From positions 806,001 through 870,000 of the forward strand of contig JACKAC010000002.1 in the NCBI GenBank assembly GCA_020635255.1: a stretch of DNA of 64,000 nt, given 5' to 3'. The position numbers were made by a program, and so were the translations under genes. Positions within the stretch are counted from its first letter, which is position 1. Each line of letters starts with the position of its first letter. Source of the stretch: Ignavibacteriales bacterium. GTDB taxonomy: Bacteria; Bacteroidota; Ignavibacteria; Tepidaquicellales; Tepidaquicellaceae. This document shows positions 27,684 to 35,568 of the stretch, piece by piece. The notes beneath the pieces were generated by a model. That model was given only the letters and a program-made list of their open reading frames with translations, was not told the DNA's origin and searched no databases.

Positions 27684-27989
27684 TTACTCATCATTAACCA
27701 GTGCATTTTCTACTAATTCTCTTAGATTAGGCTTCATAAATACCTTATCTATTCCCATTGAAGCAAGATTTCTAGCGAGGATATTGATTATTTTATCCTG
27801 CTCAAGATCTTTATTAATAAGAAATAATCTGTCTTCCCTCAGAAGACAAAATCCGCCTTTGAATCTTCCTTTCTCAACCCTAACGGTAAATTCCAACTTA
27901 TTGAATATTTCTATAAGTTCGTTTATCGTTTCTTCTTTTTGTGGATCGGGTTGTTTTTTCGGAGCTTTTTTTATTACATGTTTTGCCAA
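27684..27989 (-). CDS. Small hypothetical protein
   Basis: About 101 residues, cytoplasmic, no family recognised. Two starts are possible. One is GTG at 28004, which overlaps the upstream gene by 14 bases. The other, preferred here, is TTG at 27989, one base after the upstream stop, giving a lysine-rich N-terminus (AKHVIKKAPKKQPDPQKEE). The rest reads as a compact alpha/beta domain (FTVRVEKGRFKGGFCLL, DRLFLINKDLEQDKIINIL). It lies three bases before the MBL gene, so it belongs to the same operon. Confidence 0.65.
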   Translation of the reverse strand: MAKHVIKKAPKKQPDPQKEETINELIEIFNKLEFTVRVEKGRFKGGFCLLREDRLFLINKDLEQDKIINILARNLASMGIDKVFMKPNLRELVENALVNDE

Positions 27990-27990
27990 C

Positions 27991-28599
27991 TTACATATCC
28001 TCACTTTCCTTTATCATTAGGTCGTCCTCTTCGTGGTATGTATATGTGTAGGAATGCTCAATTGCTCTGCGTTTTTCTTCTTCGAGCTGTTCGTGAGTTT
28101 TCTTAAGAGGCTGTATAACCGCTATTGCTATTATCGTGTAGTAACTTAACAACGCAACCCAGGGCGCACCTTTTAAAAATCCGATCCTTTCGCCAAACAA
28201 CTCGAGGAGCTCGTCATGGTTCGGAGGATTAGAATGATAGAGAAGAACAAATTTAAGATCTATATATGACATGTAAAATTCTATCGGTGCGAAAACAAAA
28301 AACAAAATACAGCACATCAGGAACCATGGATTTTCTTTAATGTTTATCTTAGACTTTATTGTAAACATCAATGCGCTGAAAAAGGTAACCACATAAGCGA
28401 TCATTACCACTATGTTAGAGTTAGAAACCATTTTAAATATCACATTTTCCTCGTCTGGCGGTATACTGACCCTAAAGTTAAACTCATCGTATATTAGCAG
28501 TTCGTTGCCTATAATAAAGCGAACATTTACCGCTCCGAGCCAGAAAATTGCTCCGATAATTAATAAAACAAGCCAGAATTTGGACTTCCTATCTAACAT
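27991..28599 (-). CDS. Hypothetical membrane protein with four helices
   Basis: 202 residues. Four hydrophobic segments can be read: about 7-28 (FWLVLLIIGAIFWLGAVNVRF), 57-80, 91-112 and 148-166. A long soluble loop lies between the first two, and a charged cytoplasmic tail contains YTYTYHEEDD. It is the first gene of the operon with the small protein, MBL hydrolase and inositol phosphatase. No family recognised. Confidence 0.7.
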   Translation of the reverse strand: MLDRKSKFWLVLLIIGAIFWLGAVNVRFIIGNELLIYDEFNFRVSIPPDEENVIFKMVSNSNIVVMIAYVVTFFSALMFTIKSKINIKENPWFLMCCILFFVFAPIEFYMSYIDLKFVLLYHSNPPNHDELLELFGERIGFLKGAPWVALLSYYTIIAIAVIQPLKKTHEQLEEEKRRAIEHSYTYTYHEEDDLMIKESEDM

Positions 28600-28762
28600 T
28601 TACTTCATTTATAACTATTAAATTATTTATTTATCTTACTAAAATCAATTTAGTTAGTTTTTGCTAAAATTTACGATTTATTCAGTTACCGATTTAATAC
28701 ATTTTCAAAATTTTGTAATTTGGCTAAGTTAATACTTTATATGAATAATTATAAATAAGTTA

Positions 28763-29848
28763 ATGAACGAAGAAAAGATCATTGAAGTAATTGCCAGGTT
28801 TAGGGATCCGGTGTTAAAAAAAGATTTTGCGTCACTCAGGTTTATCAAAGGTATTTCTCTAAAAGGAAACTCACTCTCGGTAATTTTAGGAACTTCGGAC
28901 TTAACGGATTCCTCAATTGATAAATTAAGGAATGAAATTTCGGAGATGCTGAAGATAGAATTTCCAAACCTTGAAGAAGTAAATATTGATTTTGAACCTG
29001 CCGTGCTTGAGCACAAGAATCCGAAGAAATCTTCCATAATACCTAAAGTAAAGAATACGATCGCAGTTGCGTCAGGCAAAGGGGGTGTTGGCAAATCAAC
29101 TGTTACTGTAAATCTTGCCTGTGCCCTGAGGTCACTTGGATTTAAGGTTGGTATAATTGACGCCGACATATACGGACCATCTATTCCCTTAATGATGAAC
29201 TTAAAAGGAAAACCATCCGTAACAAAGGTTGACGGGAAAAACAAGCTTGTGCCGATGGAGCAATATGGTGTCGAGGTTATGTCTATCGGGTTTCTAATGG
29301 AAGAGGGGACAGCAGTTGTATGGCGCGGTCCGATGGCTTCCAGCGCGCTGAAGCAGTTCATGAGTGATGTAGTATGGGGCGATCTTGATTTTATCCTGTT
29401 CGATATGCCTCCCGGGACGGGTGATATACAGCTTACTCTAAGCCAAACACTCCCGCTCACCGGTGCAGTAATTGTTACCACCCCGCAGGAGATATCTCTT
29501 GCAGATGCTAGAAAAGGGTATATCATGTTTAGCAAAGTAAACGTTCCAACGCTCGGGATCATCGAAAATATGAGTTATTATCAGAAGGAGAATGGTGACA
29601 AGGACTACATTTTTGGACAGGGAGGCGGTGAAAAAATGAGCTCAGAATATAATGTGGATCTTCTCGGGGAGATCCCGATAAATACAAATATTAGAGAGTA
29701 TGGTGATTCTGGTAAACCGATGGTTATTTCCGATCCGGATTCAAAAGAAGCTCGAATATTTATTGATATTGCTAGAAAGCTAGTAAAAGAAGTGAACATT
29801 AAAAACAACATTTCCGAAAAAGTACCTTCACTGGAAATAGAAATTTAA
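28763..29848 (+). CDS. Mrp/ApbC-family P-loop ATPase, CxxC lost
   Basis: 361 residues. An N-terminal MIP18/DUF59 domain (about 1-85) precedes a MinD-type ATPase with the deviant Walker A GKGGVGKS at 105-112, DADIYGPS and FDMPPGTGD. The family carries and transfers Fe-S clusters. In most members two cysteines of a CxxC follow ENMS and bridge the cluster between subunits. Here those positions read Gln274 and Asn277 (YYQKENG), so cluster binding in the usual way is not expected. Some Bacteroidota homologues also lack them. It heads a short operon with a lipoprotein and a NifU-domain gene. Confidence 0.93.
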   Translation: MNEEKIIEVIARFRDPVLKKDFASLRFIKGISLKGNSLSVILGTSDLTDSSIDKLRNEISEMLKIEFPNLEEVNIDFEPAVLEHKNPKKSSIIPKVKNTIAVASGKGGVGKSTVTVNLACALRSLGFKVGIIDADIYGPSIPLMMNLKGKPSVTKVDGKNKLVPMEQYGVEVMSIGFLMEEGTAVVWRGPMASSALKQFMSDVVWGDLDFILFDMPPGTGDIQLTLSQTLPLTGAVIVTTPQEISLADARKGYIMFSKVNVPTLGIIENMSYYQKENGDKDYIFGQGGGEKMSSEYNVDLLGEIPINTNIREYGDSGKPMVISDPDSKEARIFIDIARKLVKEVNIKNNISEKVPSLEIEI

Positions 29849-29860
29849 ACGGAGTTTACT

Positions 29861-30292
29861 GTGAAGAATATAATTTTAATAAATATGTTGTTGCTTGTAT
29901 TACTCTGGGGATGCGGATCGCAAACAGGATCAGATTCCCCCGGTAATGCGATCAACAATTTTGTAAAAGCAGTTAAAGAGAAGAATTCAAATCTTGCCTG
30001 GGATAATTTATCTGATGAGTCTCATAAAATGTACGACAAGATCGCCGCAAATACAAATAGAACCGGTAAACAGTATTTCGAGGTGAGTATGGAGGACCCA
30101 AACTCACTTGGTGTACTTGCTGACAACTACGAAGTCGTCGAAGAAAAAGTTGATGGAGATAAAGCAACTATAATTATTAAAACCTCTACAGGTCAATCGA
30201 ATGAGTTATACGCCGTTAAAGAGAACGGAGGATGGAAATTCGATTACTCGCGATCCATACAGGAAAGTATGAAAGAAAAAGGAACACCATAA
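29861..30292 (+). CDS. Small lipoprotein, DUF4878-like
   Basis: 143 residues, starting at a GTG preceded by GGAG at good spacing. A signal sequence ends in a lipobox (LLWGCGS, acylated Cys at residue 18). The mature part has the NTF2-like pattern of DUF4878 proteins: DSPGNAINNFVKAVKEKNSNLAWDNLS (shown partly) near the start, KATIIIKTSTG, and GGWKFDYS at the end. The function is unknown. It sits 12 bases after mrp and 15 bases before the NifU-domain gene. Confidence 0.75.
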   Translation: MKNIILINMLLLVLLWGCGSQTGSDSPGNAINNFVKAVKEKNSNLAWDNLSDESHKMYDKIAANTNRTGKQYFEVSMEDPNSLGVLADNYEVVEEKVDGDKATIIIKTSTGQSNELYAVKENGGWKFDYSRSIQESMKEKGTP

Positions 30293-30297
30293 CACAC

Positions 30298-30302
30298 GGA
30301 GG
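30298..30302 (+). promoter_or_regulatory. Shine-Dalgarno deciding an ATT start
   Basis: GGAGG ends five bases before ATT at 30308. A second overlapping GGAGG lies one base from it. There is no ATG, GTG or TTG in the NifU reading frame between the in-frame stop at 30290 and the conserved part of the domain. Confidence 0.6.
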
Positions 30303-30307
30303 GAGGC

Positions 30308-30535
30308 ATTACACTCGAAGAAATAAATAACTCGCTCGAAAAGGTCCGACCTTATCTCCGCGAAGACGGTGGAGATGTTGAGGCTGTAGATATAAAAGAT
30401 GGTAATATCGTTGAGGTTAGGCTTTTAGGTAATTGTTCGGGCTGTGCATTAAGCCAGATGACGCTGAGAGCCGGAATAGAGAGAGCATTAATGCGTGACT
30501 TCCCAGAAATAAAAAGGATTGAAGCTATTAATTGA
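30308..30535 (+). CDS. NifU C-terminal-domain Fe-S scaffold, ATT start
   Basis: Seventy-five residues matching the NifU C-terminal domain. It has the LEKVRPYLREDGGDVE opening, a GNCSGC motif with the cluster-binding cysteines at 43 and 46, and RAGIERALMRDFPEI. Such short proteins assemble and hand over Fe-S clusters. The frame has a stop at 30290 and no standard start codon afterwards. ATT at 30308 gives a protein beginning exactly where homologues begin, with GGAGG five bases upstream. AUU initiation is known from infC. A sequence error or start by coupling to the lipoprotein gene are alternatives. The 3' end overlaps the convergent gene by eight bases. Confidence 0.85.
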   Translation: MTLEEINNSLEKVRPYLREDGGDVEAVDIKDGNIVEVRLLGNCSGCALSQMTLRAGIERALMRDFPEIKRIEAIN

Positions 30536-31196
30536 GATTTTCCATCTTTCCAAGGTCCTTGAAGGAAGCATTTCCCACATCATACCCAACAATCGTCTTT
30601 CCACGCTGTATCATTTCCAGGTAAATGTCAAAGACCCCGCAAAATCTCACATCCAGATTTTCACGAAATACATCGCCGGAGATCACATGCATACAGTTGA
30701 AAGCATAAACATTTTCAGCAGGGGAGTCTTCCTTTTGTAGCCCGGTCATGTTCATTTGGTCATCGAAAACCAAGCCTCTTCTTGTATTTCTCTTCTGCAC
30801 AGCTATTGCTGAAAAGGGCTTGATTTCCTCGGCATAATCCATTAACTGTTTTATGTTGAAATTAGTATCTATATCTACGTTTACTACAGCAAAATAATCT
30901 TCGCCCGAAAAAAAGTCTTTTGCATGTATTATCCCTCCTCCAGTGCCAAGTATTTCGCCATCTTCCAGAGAGAGCTTAATATCAACACCGAAATCATTAT
31001 TACTTATGTATTCGATCATTTTTTCCGGGTGGTGATGTACGTTTACTATTATTTCCTTAATGCCTGCCTCTTTGAGGCGGTCTATCTGGTATGCTATCAT
31101 GGGATGCCCTCGGTACTCTATTAGGGCTTTTGGAAGTGTATCCGTGAGAGGCTTCAGTCTGGTGCCAAAGCCTGCCGCTAATATCATTCCCTTCAT
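30528..31196 (-). CDS. MurU-like sugar-phosphate nucleotidyltransferase
   Basis: 222 residues. The nucleotide-binding MILAAGFGTRLKPLTDTLPKAL is at the N-terminus (quoted in part: AAGFGTRL, PKAL). LGTGGGI and VVNVDIDTNF, the metal-binding aspartates of this fold, follow. The size and motif set fit single-domain uridylyl- or guanylyl-transferases such as MurU (MurNAc-1-P) or HddC. There is no acyltransferase domain as in GlmU. The sugar cannot be decided. It lies 14 bases after the DUF4097 gene. Confidence 0.88.
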   Translation of the reverse strand: MKGMILAAGFGTRLKPLTDTLPKALIEYRGHPMIAYQIDRLKEAGIKEIIVNVHHHPEKMIEYISNNDFGVDIKLSLEDGEILGTGGGIIHAKDFFSGEDYFAVVNVDIDTNFNIKQLMDYAEEIKPFSAIAVQKRNTRRGLVFDDQMNMTGLQKEDSPAENVYAFNCMHVISGDVFRENLDVRFCGVFDIYLEMIQRGKTIVGYDVGNASFKDLGKMENLN

Positions 31197-31210
31197 TTTA
31201 GGAAAGCGTA

Positions 31211-32068
31211 TTAATAATTCCCTCCGGTCTCGACGATGATCTCACCGCTCTTTGTCTTGCACTCTATCACATTCCCACCGCCATTAAATATATCATTTTC
31301 AGTATGTCCATTCTTGACATTCTTTGTGTCATATTGTATCGTTGCCTGTGTATCATCAGAAAGGATTATTGTTATATCACCGCTGGTTGTATTGATAGAA
31401 GCGCCGGGGGTTGAAGTTCCCGTTATATATGTTACGTTACCGCTTGTTGAACTTATCTTTGCATAATCTGTTATATACTTAAGCGAAATATCCCCACTTG
31501 CTGTTTTAATGTCTGAAGCCCCAACTAGATTCCCCGACGAAATATCCCCGCTGGCGCTATTGAACTTAACGTCGCCAACAACATTTTCGATTATCAGGTC
31601 ACCGCTTGCCGAAGATATATTTATCGAGCCGATCACATTTACAAGTTCGCCGTCTCCACTGGCTGTTTTTACTTTTACCGATCCGGAAAGGTTGTTAATC
31701 TCATAATCGCTCGATGAAGAGTTGATATTGATATTATAGTCTGAGGGTAAGGTTATTTCATATTTCAATTGTATATTCTGATTCCTTGCAGAATGGTATT
31801 TTGAGGATTCCTTAATGTTTATACCACCGTTACCGTCAACAAGCTTGATCTCGATATTTTCAGTAGCATTCTGGTTTGCGTAAACCATTATCCTTGCCTC
31901 ATCTTTATCCCATGTATTTATTATAAGGTCCCCAGATGTTCCATTGTAATCCAGCTTGAGACCTGATGACGTATTAAAGGTCCTGTCCATTTGCAGTGTA
32001 GGTTCGTCCTGAGCTTTTACGCTTGTTAAAGGTATAAGACAAATTAAAATTAGAATAATTTTTTGCAT
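31211..32068 (-). CDS. DUF4097-family secreted beta-solenoid protein
   Basis: 285 residues from the ATG at 32068. A longer frame upstream would run into the RNase P RNA gene and is rejected. The signal peptide at about 1-19 ends in VKAQ. The mature protein contains a series of roughly 20-residue repeats carrying SASGD or TASGD (SINISSASGDLI, VKFNSASGDIS, DIKTASGDIS, KISSTSGNV, SINTTSGDITI), as in DUF4097 putative-adhesin solenoids. It is predicted periplasmic or surface located. The function is not known. Confidence 0.85.
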   Translation of the reverse strand: MQKIILILICLIPLTSVKAQDEPTLQMDRTFNTSSGLKLDYNGTSGDLIINTWDKDEARIMVYANQNATENIEIKLVDGNGGINIKESSKYHSARNQNIQLKYEITLPSDYNININSSSSDYEINNLSGSVKVKTASGDGELVNVIGSINISSASGDLIIENVVGDVKFNSASGDISSGNLVGASDIKTASGDISLKYITDYAKISSTSGNVTYITGTSTPGASINTTSGDITIILSDDTQATIQYDTKNVKNGHTENDIFNGGGNVIECKTKSGEIIVETGGNY

Positions 32069-32103
32069 GCTTACTCCGATTATATGGTGATTTATTAGTG
32101 AGG

Positions 32104-32113
32104 AAAAAAAGTT
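32104..32113 (-). terminator. T-run ending the RNase P RNA
   Basis: On the minus strand AAC and then seven T follow the P1 helix directly, so P1 plus the T run can serve as the terminator. The DUF4097 start codon is 36 bases further on. Confidence 0.6.
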
Positions 32114-32494
32114 CTCTATTCCATTTATAAGCCGGATTCTGTGCCCGATTGCTCGGGTTGCAATCATTTATCTTATCTTTTACATTACTGCAAAGATTAT
32201 TGCAACCTACCCCGGGAGATGAGAAGTAAGCAGTGCTTCAGCTCCCTATACTTGGTCTTGCTCCGAACGAGGTTTGTCGATCTTACGGATTGCTCCGTAA
32301 ATGGTAGGCTCTTACCCTGCCGTTTCACCTTTATCCTTTGTTATGGAAAGTATTCTTCTCTGTGACACTTTCTGCATAATAGGCTTTCGCCTATAATACC
32401 CGGGATTTTATCCCGGCGTCCCTGCTCTTATGGAGTCCGGACTTTCCTCACTTTTCCCTTGCGAGAAAACGCGCGATTGCCCAATGGAATAGAG
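32114..32494 (-). ncRNA. rnpB: RNase P RNA (bacterial type A-like)
   Basis: About 381 bases on the minus strand. The ends pair exactly: CTCTATTCCATT at the 5' end with AATGGAATAGAG at the 3' end (helix P1). The conserved GAAAGTCCGGACTCC segment follows the 5' end, and the matching CAGAATCCGGCTTAT segment precedes the 3' end; both are hallmarks of bacterial RNase P RNA. A seven-T run follows the 3' end. It is the catalytic RNA for tRNA 5' maturation. The 5' end is only 16 bases after the rnhA stop, so its promoter is either inside rnhA or shared with that operon. Confidence 0.96.
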
Positions 32495-32510
32495 ATAAAC
32501 TTTTAAAGAA

Positions 32511-32945
32511 CTATTTTTTTGGTTTTAAAACTTCATTCAATGCTTCGTTAGCCAATTTGTCAGCATCCTTATTATCTTCTCTGCTTACATGAAATATCTC
32601 GAATGGCTTTCCTAATATTCGAATTTCTTCCTTAAATTTCAAAGATAAATCTCTTAACCTTTCATTTCTTATGATGTATTTGCCGGTCAATTGGTTTACC
32701 ATCAGTTCACTATCAGAATAAAACTCTATTTTATCAAATTTAGTTTTCATATCCTCTAAAATACCCGCACTTTTTACTAATGCATAATATTCCGCATAAT
32801 TATTGGTGTTTTTCCCAATATATTCTTTATGTGAAAGGATTAGCTCATTATTGCTGTCAAATACTGCAATACCTATAGCGGAATCACCGGGATTTCCTCT
32901 TGAAGCACCATCTGTGTGGACCTTTATGATCCTGTCTAAACTCAC
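32511..32945 (-). CDS. rnhA: Ribonuclease HI
   Basis: Cleaves RNA in RNA-DNA hybrids. 144 residues, normal length. The catalytic acids are recognisable: Asp in KVHTDGASRGNPG, Glu in NNYAEYYAL, Asp in FYSDSELMVNQL and the C-terminal Asp in REDNKDADKLANEAL. The start overlaps the stop of the zinc-ribbon gene by four bases. The RNase P RNA gene follows directly, so two RNA-processing functions are adjacent. Confidence 0.95.
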   Translation of the reverse strand: MSLDRIIKVHTDGASRGNPGDSAIGIAVFDSNNELILSHKEYIGKNTNNYAEYYALVKSAGILEDMKTKFDKIEFYSDSELMVNQLTGKYIIRNERLRDLSLKFKEEIRILGKPFEIFHVSREDNKDADKLANEALNEVLKPKK

Positions 32946-33775
32946 TCAGAATCTGTATTGACAAGGCTTTCGTCTATCAGGATACGCCCGCATGACTGGC
33001 ATGTAAAGATTTTCTGAGCAGATCGAATTTCGATGACCCTTTGTGGAGGGATTGAATTGAAACAGCCGCTGCAATTTTCTTTCCTCACAACAGCAATAGC
33101 TTCACCTTTGAATGAGCTGTTAATCCTGTTATAAAGATTCTTCTTATCATCATCAAGCTGTTTTAGTAGTTCATTTCTTTTTTTGTTTAACTCTTTCTCC
33201 TCATCTTCATATTGCTGATTCAATTCGTCCAGTTTGGATTGATTTTCCTCGAGCTCTTTTGATTCCTCTTCAAACTTTTTCTTATAATCATCTACTTTTG
33301 CAGAAAGTTCTTCAATTTCGGAAATGATTTCCTTTATCCTTTTCTCGTTCTTTTCAACTATCGCAAAGTTTGAATCTATGGACTTAACTATGTCATCATA
33401 TTCTTTATTCGACTTTACGCTGTATTTTTGCTCGTCATATTTACTGATTATCTCTTCACACTTCTTATTTTCCTTTGAAAGAGCCTGCTCTTCCTTGTCT
33501 AGTTTCGCAACCAGCTTCTCATGCTCATCAATATGGGCTTTGTAGTTTTTAACATTATCTTCCAATCTTTTTATCTGATGCGGGAGATCACCCTTTTCCT
33601 CTTCTATCTCGGCAAGTTCCGAATCAACTTGCGCTAGCTCATAAAAAACAACTAGCTTATCCTGGATCTGCTGGATTGGTTGAATATGCTCCTGCATTGA
33701 GTATTCTATGACCCTGGTCTCAACATCCTTGGAAGACGGGTCATTTACCAATTCTTCGTTTTGATTATCCTGCAT
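32942..33775 (-). CDS. Coiled-coil protein with C-terminal C4 zinc ribbon
   Basis: 277 residues. Residues from about 40 to 225 form an almost continuous coiled coil. The C-terminal part has CSGC and CQSCGR, a four-cysteine zinc ribbon (about 237-268), with the intervening IPPQRVIEIRSAQKIFTC typical of the family (often annotated C4-type zinc ribbon or CdsZ-like). These are cytoplasmic proteins of poorly defined role, proposed to bind nucleic acid. It is flanked by the Nif3-like gene (two bases) and rnhA (overlap of four bases), a common grouping in this lineage. Confidence 0.87.
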   Translation of the reverse strand: MQDNQNEELVNDPSSKDVETRVIEYSMQEHIQPIQQIQDKLVVFYELAQVDSELAEIEEEKGDLPHQIKRLEDNVKNYKAHIDEHEKLVAKLDKEEQALSKENKKCEEIISKYDEQKYSVKSNKEYDDIVKSIDSNFAIVEKNEKRIKEIISEIEELSAKVDDYKKKFEEESKELEENQSKLDELNQQYEDEEKELNKKRNELLKQLDDDKKNLYNRINSSFKGEAIAVVRKENCSGCFNSIPPQRVIEIRSAQKIFTCQSCGRILIDESLVNTDSE

Positions 33776-33777
33776 AA

Positions 33778-34425
33778 TTATAATATTATTAAATTAACTT
33801 TATTGTTCACAAATAATACTGCCTCTGCTTTTTTTAACCTGCTTTTCTCAATATTAATTTCATCGGCATCTTTTTCAAGTATTGCTATTTTCTTTAACTT
33901 CGTCTTAGAATTCAATTTATCCGGAACTATCTTCTTATTAAGCTTACTTAGCAGGTCAGCTGAATTGACCGGTTTCTTTAAAGTTACTACTGCTCCATCA
34001 CTAGCGTTTTCTCTTTTTGTAAAGTCAAGGATCTCATATGCAACTTCTTCATACGGATGAACTTTTAGCATGGCATCTAGGACCTTATTAAGTATCTTAT
34101 CACTACATTCGATTTCCAGCCTGATTTCTCTTTCCCTGGAAAGTTCTCCTTTACTGCCTTTGTGAGGTATTGATTTTATTCCGGGCTTGTATGTACCTGT
34201 TCCTTCAATTCTAAATGAGCACATTTCATATTCGCCAATATTTCCTCCGCCGGCTTTATGCATTGCTCGAGCTATTCTATCGGTAAACTCCGGTGGAGTA
34301 TAAACGATCATCTTCTTTCGTGAGGAGAAGAGATAATCTAATGGCTCGATTGAAGAAATTTCGGAGCTTTTAAAGAACTTGTTGATTAACTTTCTTTCCG
34401 ATATTAGTATTTTGATCTTGTTCAC
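33778..34425 (-). CDS. Reduced Nif3/YqfO-like protein lacking the N-terminal lobe
   Basis: 215 residues starting at GTG, with an in-frame stop immediately upstream, so it is not a longer gene. Residues about 38-140 match the PII/CutA-like insert of YqfO-type Nif3 proteins: IVYTPPEFTDRIARAMHKAGGG, NIGEYEMCSFRIEGTGTYKP and VLDAMLKVHPYEEVAYEI (first quoted in part). The rest resembles a decayed C-terminal Nif3 lobe without its metal-binding His/Glu. The usual N-terminal metal lobe of about 110 residues is absent; only about 37 unrelated residues stand in its place. It may work through the insert alone, or be decaying. Confidence 0.75.
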   Translation of the reverse strand: MNKIKILISERKLINKFFKSSEISSIEPLDYLFSSRKKMIVYTPPEFTDRIARAMHKAGGGNIGEYEMCSFRIEGTGTYKPGIKSIPHKGSKGELSREREIRLEIECSDKILNKVLDAMLKVHPYEEVAYEILDFTKRENASDGAVVTLKKPVNSADLLSKLNKKIVPDKLNSKTKLKKIAILEKDADEINIEKSRLKKAEAVLFVNNKVNLIIL

Positions 34426-34463
34426 TTATTTGGCGGCTTGATCATCTTTGCTAAAACTGCATA

Positions 34464-34496
34464 GAAAAAAAAAGTGTATCTTTAGGATACACTTTT
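34464..34496 (-). terminator. Terminator downstream of metF
   Basis: AAAGTGTATC and GATACACTTT pair around a five-base loop. On the minus strand the stem is followed by nine T. A second, weaker stem (CCTTGA/TCAAGG) lies at 34581-34596, just after the metF stop. Confidence 0.85.
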
Positions 34497-34598
34497 ACAA
34501 TTTTTGTATTTAGTAAGTATTAGTTTTTCTCTTTGCTGCTTTAGTCGGATACTCATCGTAGCTTAAAATTAGAAAGGATACCTTGAAAAATCAAGGCA

Positions 34599-35555
34599 TT
34601 ATAGATGAGGCTTGATCCTGTTCAAAACCTTTTGGATAGGTTTAATATATTGCATTATGTAGAAATGTATAGCCGGAACACCATTATTAAGCAGATCCTC
34701 ACACTGTTTTATTGACCATTCTATACCAATATCCGAAATATGCTCGGTTTTAGCTTTATCGATCTCTTCAGCTAGTTCATCAGGTATCTCTACGAAAAAA
34801 TTCTTTGGGATATTATTTAAATGTTTTTTAGAAGAGAGAACTTTTAGCCCGGGAATGATCGGGACGTTTATCCCGGCTTTTCGGCAGTCGTCCACGAACT
34901 TATAGTAATATTTATTGTCAAAAAACATCTGTGTTACTATATAATCCGCGCCAGCATCGACTTTCTTTTTCAAATAAGCCAGGTCTGATTTCAGATTAGG
35001 TGACTCAAAATGTTTCTCCGGATATCCTCCAACACCAATACAGAAATCGGTTGGTGTTGCGTCGAGAAGATCTTCATCGAGATATTTACCATTATTCATG
35101 TCAACTATCTGTCCTACGAGATCATGTGCATAGCAATTTACGGTTTTATCTTTTGGAACCGGCTTTGAGTTTCCTTTGTCATCTCCTCTGACTGCGAGCA
35201 CGTTTTCAATACCGAGATAATTTAATTCAATAAGCGCATCTTCTGTCTCTTCACGTGTAAATCCCAAGCAGAGGATATGCGGTACTGTATCTATATTATA
35301 TTTATTCTTTATGGCAACACTGATCCCGATCGTACCGGGTTTTTTCCTTTTTGTTTTCTTTCTAATACCGTCTTTTGTCTCTTCGTAATATATTTCGGCA
35401 GCATGTGACGTCACGTCGATGAAAGGAGGATTAAACGCGATTAAACCATCTATAATCTCAAAAAGAAGACGGATGTCTCCTCCTCGAGGCAGAGGCACAA
35501 TTTCATAACTTATGAGAGGGCTCTTAGCCCTCTCTAAATGCTCAATTACTTTCAA
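34599..35555 (-). CDS. metF: Methylenetetrahydrofolate reductase
   Basis: Reduces 5,10-methylene-THF to 5-methyl-THF for methionine synthesis. 318 residues, TIM-barrel. Visible family features are the catalytic Glu in SYEIVPLPRGG, FIDVTSHAAE, LCLGFTREETEDAL, LAVRGDD, IGVGGYPEKH and DYIVTQMFFDN. The gene starts 13 bases after the TolB-like gene. No S-box or other riboswitch is visible upstream. Confidence 0.95.
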   Translation of the reverse strand: MKVIEHLERAKSPLISYEIVPLPRGGDIRLLFEIIDGLIAFNPPFIDVTSHAAEIYYEETKDGIRKKTKRKKPGTIGISVAIKNKYNIDTVPHILCLGFTREETEDALIELNYLGIENVLAVRGDDKGNSKPVPKDKTVNCYAHDLVGQIVDMNNGKYLDEDLLDATPTDFCIGVGGYPEKHFESPNLKSDLAYLKKKVDAGADYIVTQMFFDNKYYYKFVDDCRKAGINVPIIPGLKVLSSKKHLNNIPKNFFVEIPDELAEEIDKAKTEHISDIGIEWSIKQCEDLLNNGVPAIHFYIMQYIKPIQKVLNRIKPHL

Positions 35556-35568
35556 TCTGTATTAGGAA

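Noticed and set aside
28729..29562. Minus-strand frame of 277 codons over mrp
   Set aside because: It is the mirror of the strongly conserved Mrp ATPase; its Ser/Pro/Phe-rich translation is typical of an antisense shadow.
32069..32167. Longer N-terminus for the DUF4097 protein, extending upstream to 32167
   Set aside because: The extra 33 codons run into the 3' part of RNase P RNA, and the ATG at 32068 begins a clean signal peptide.
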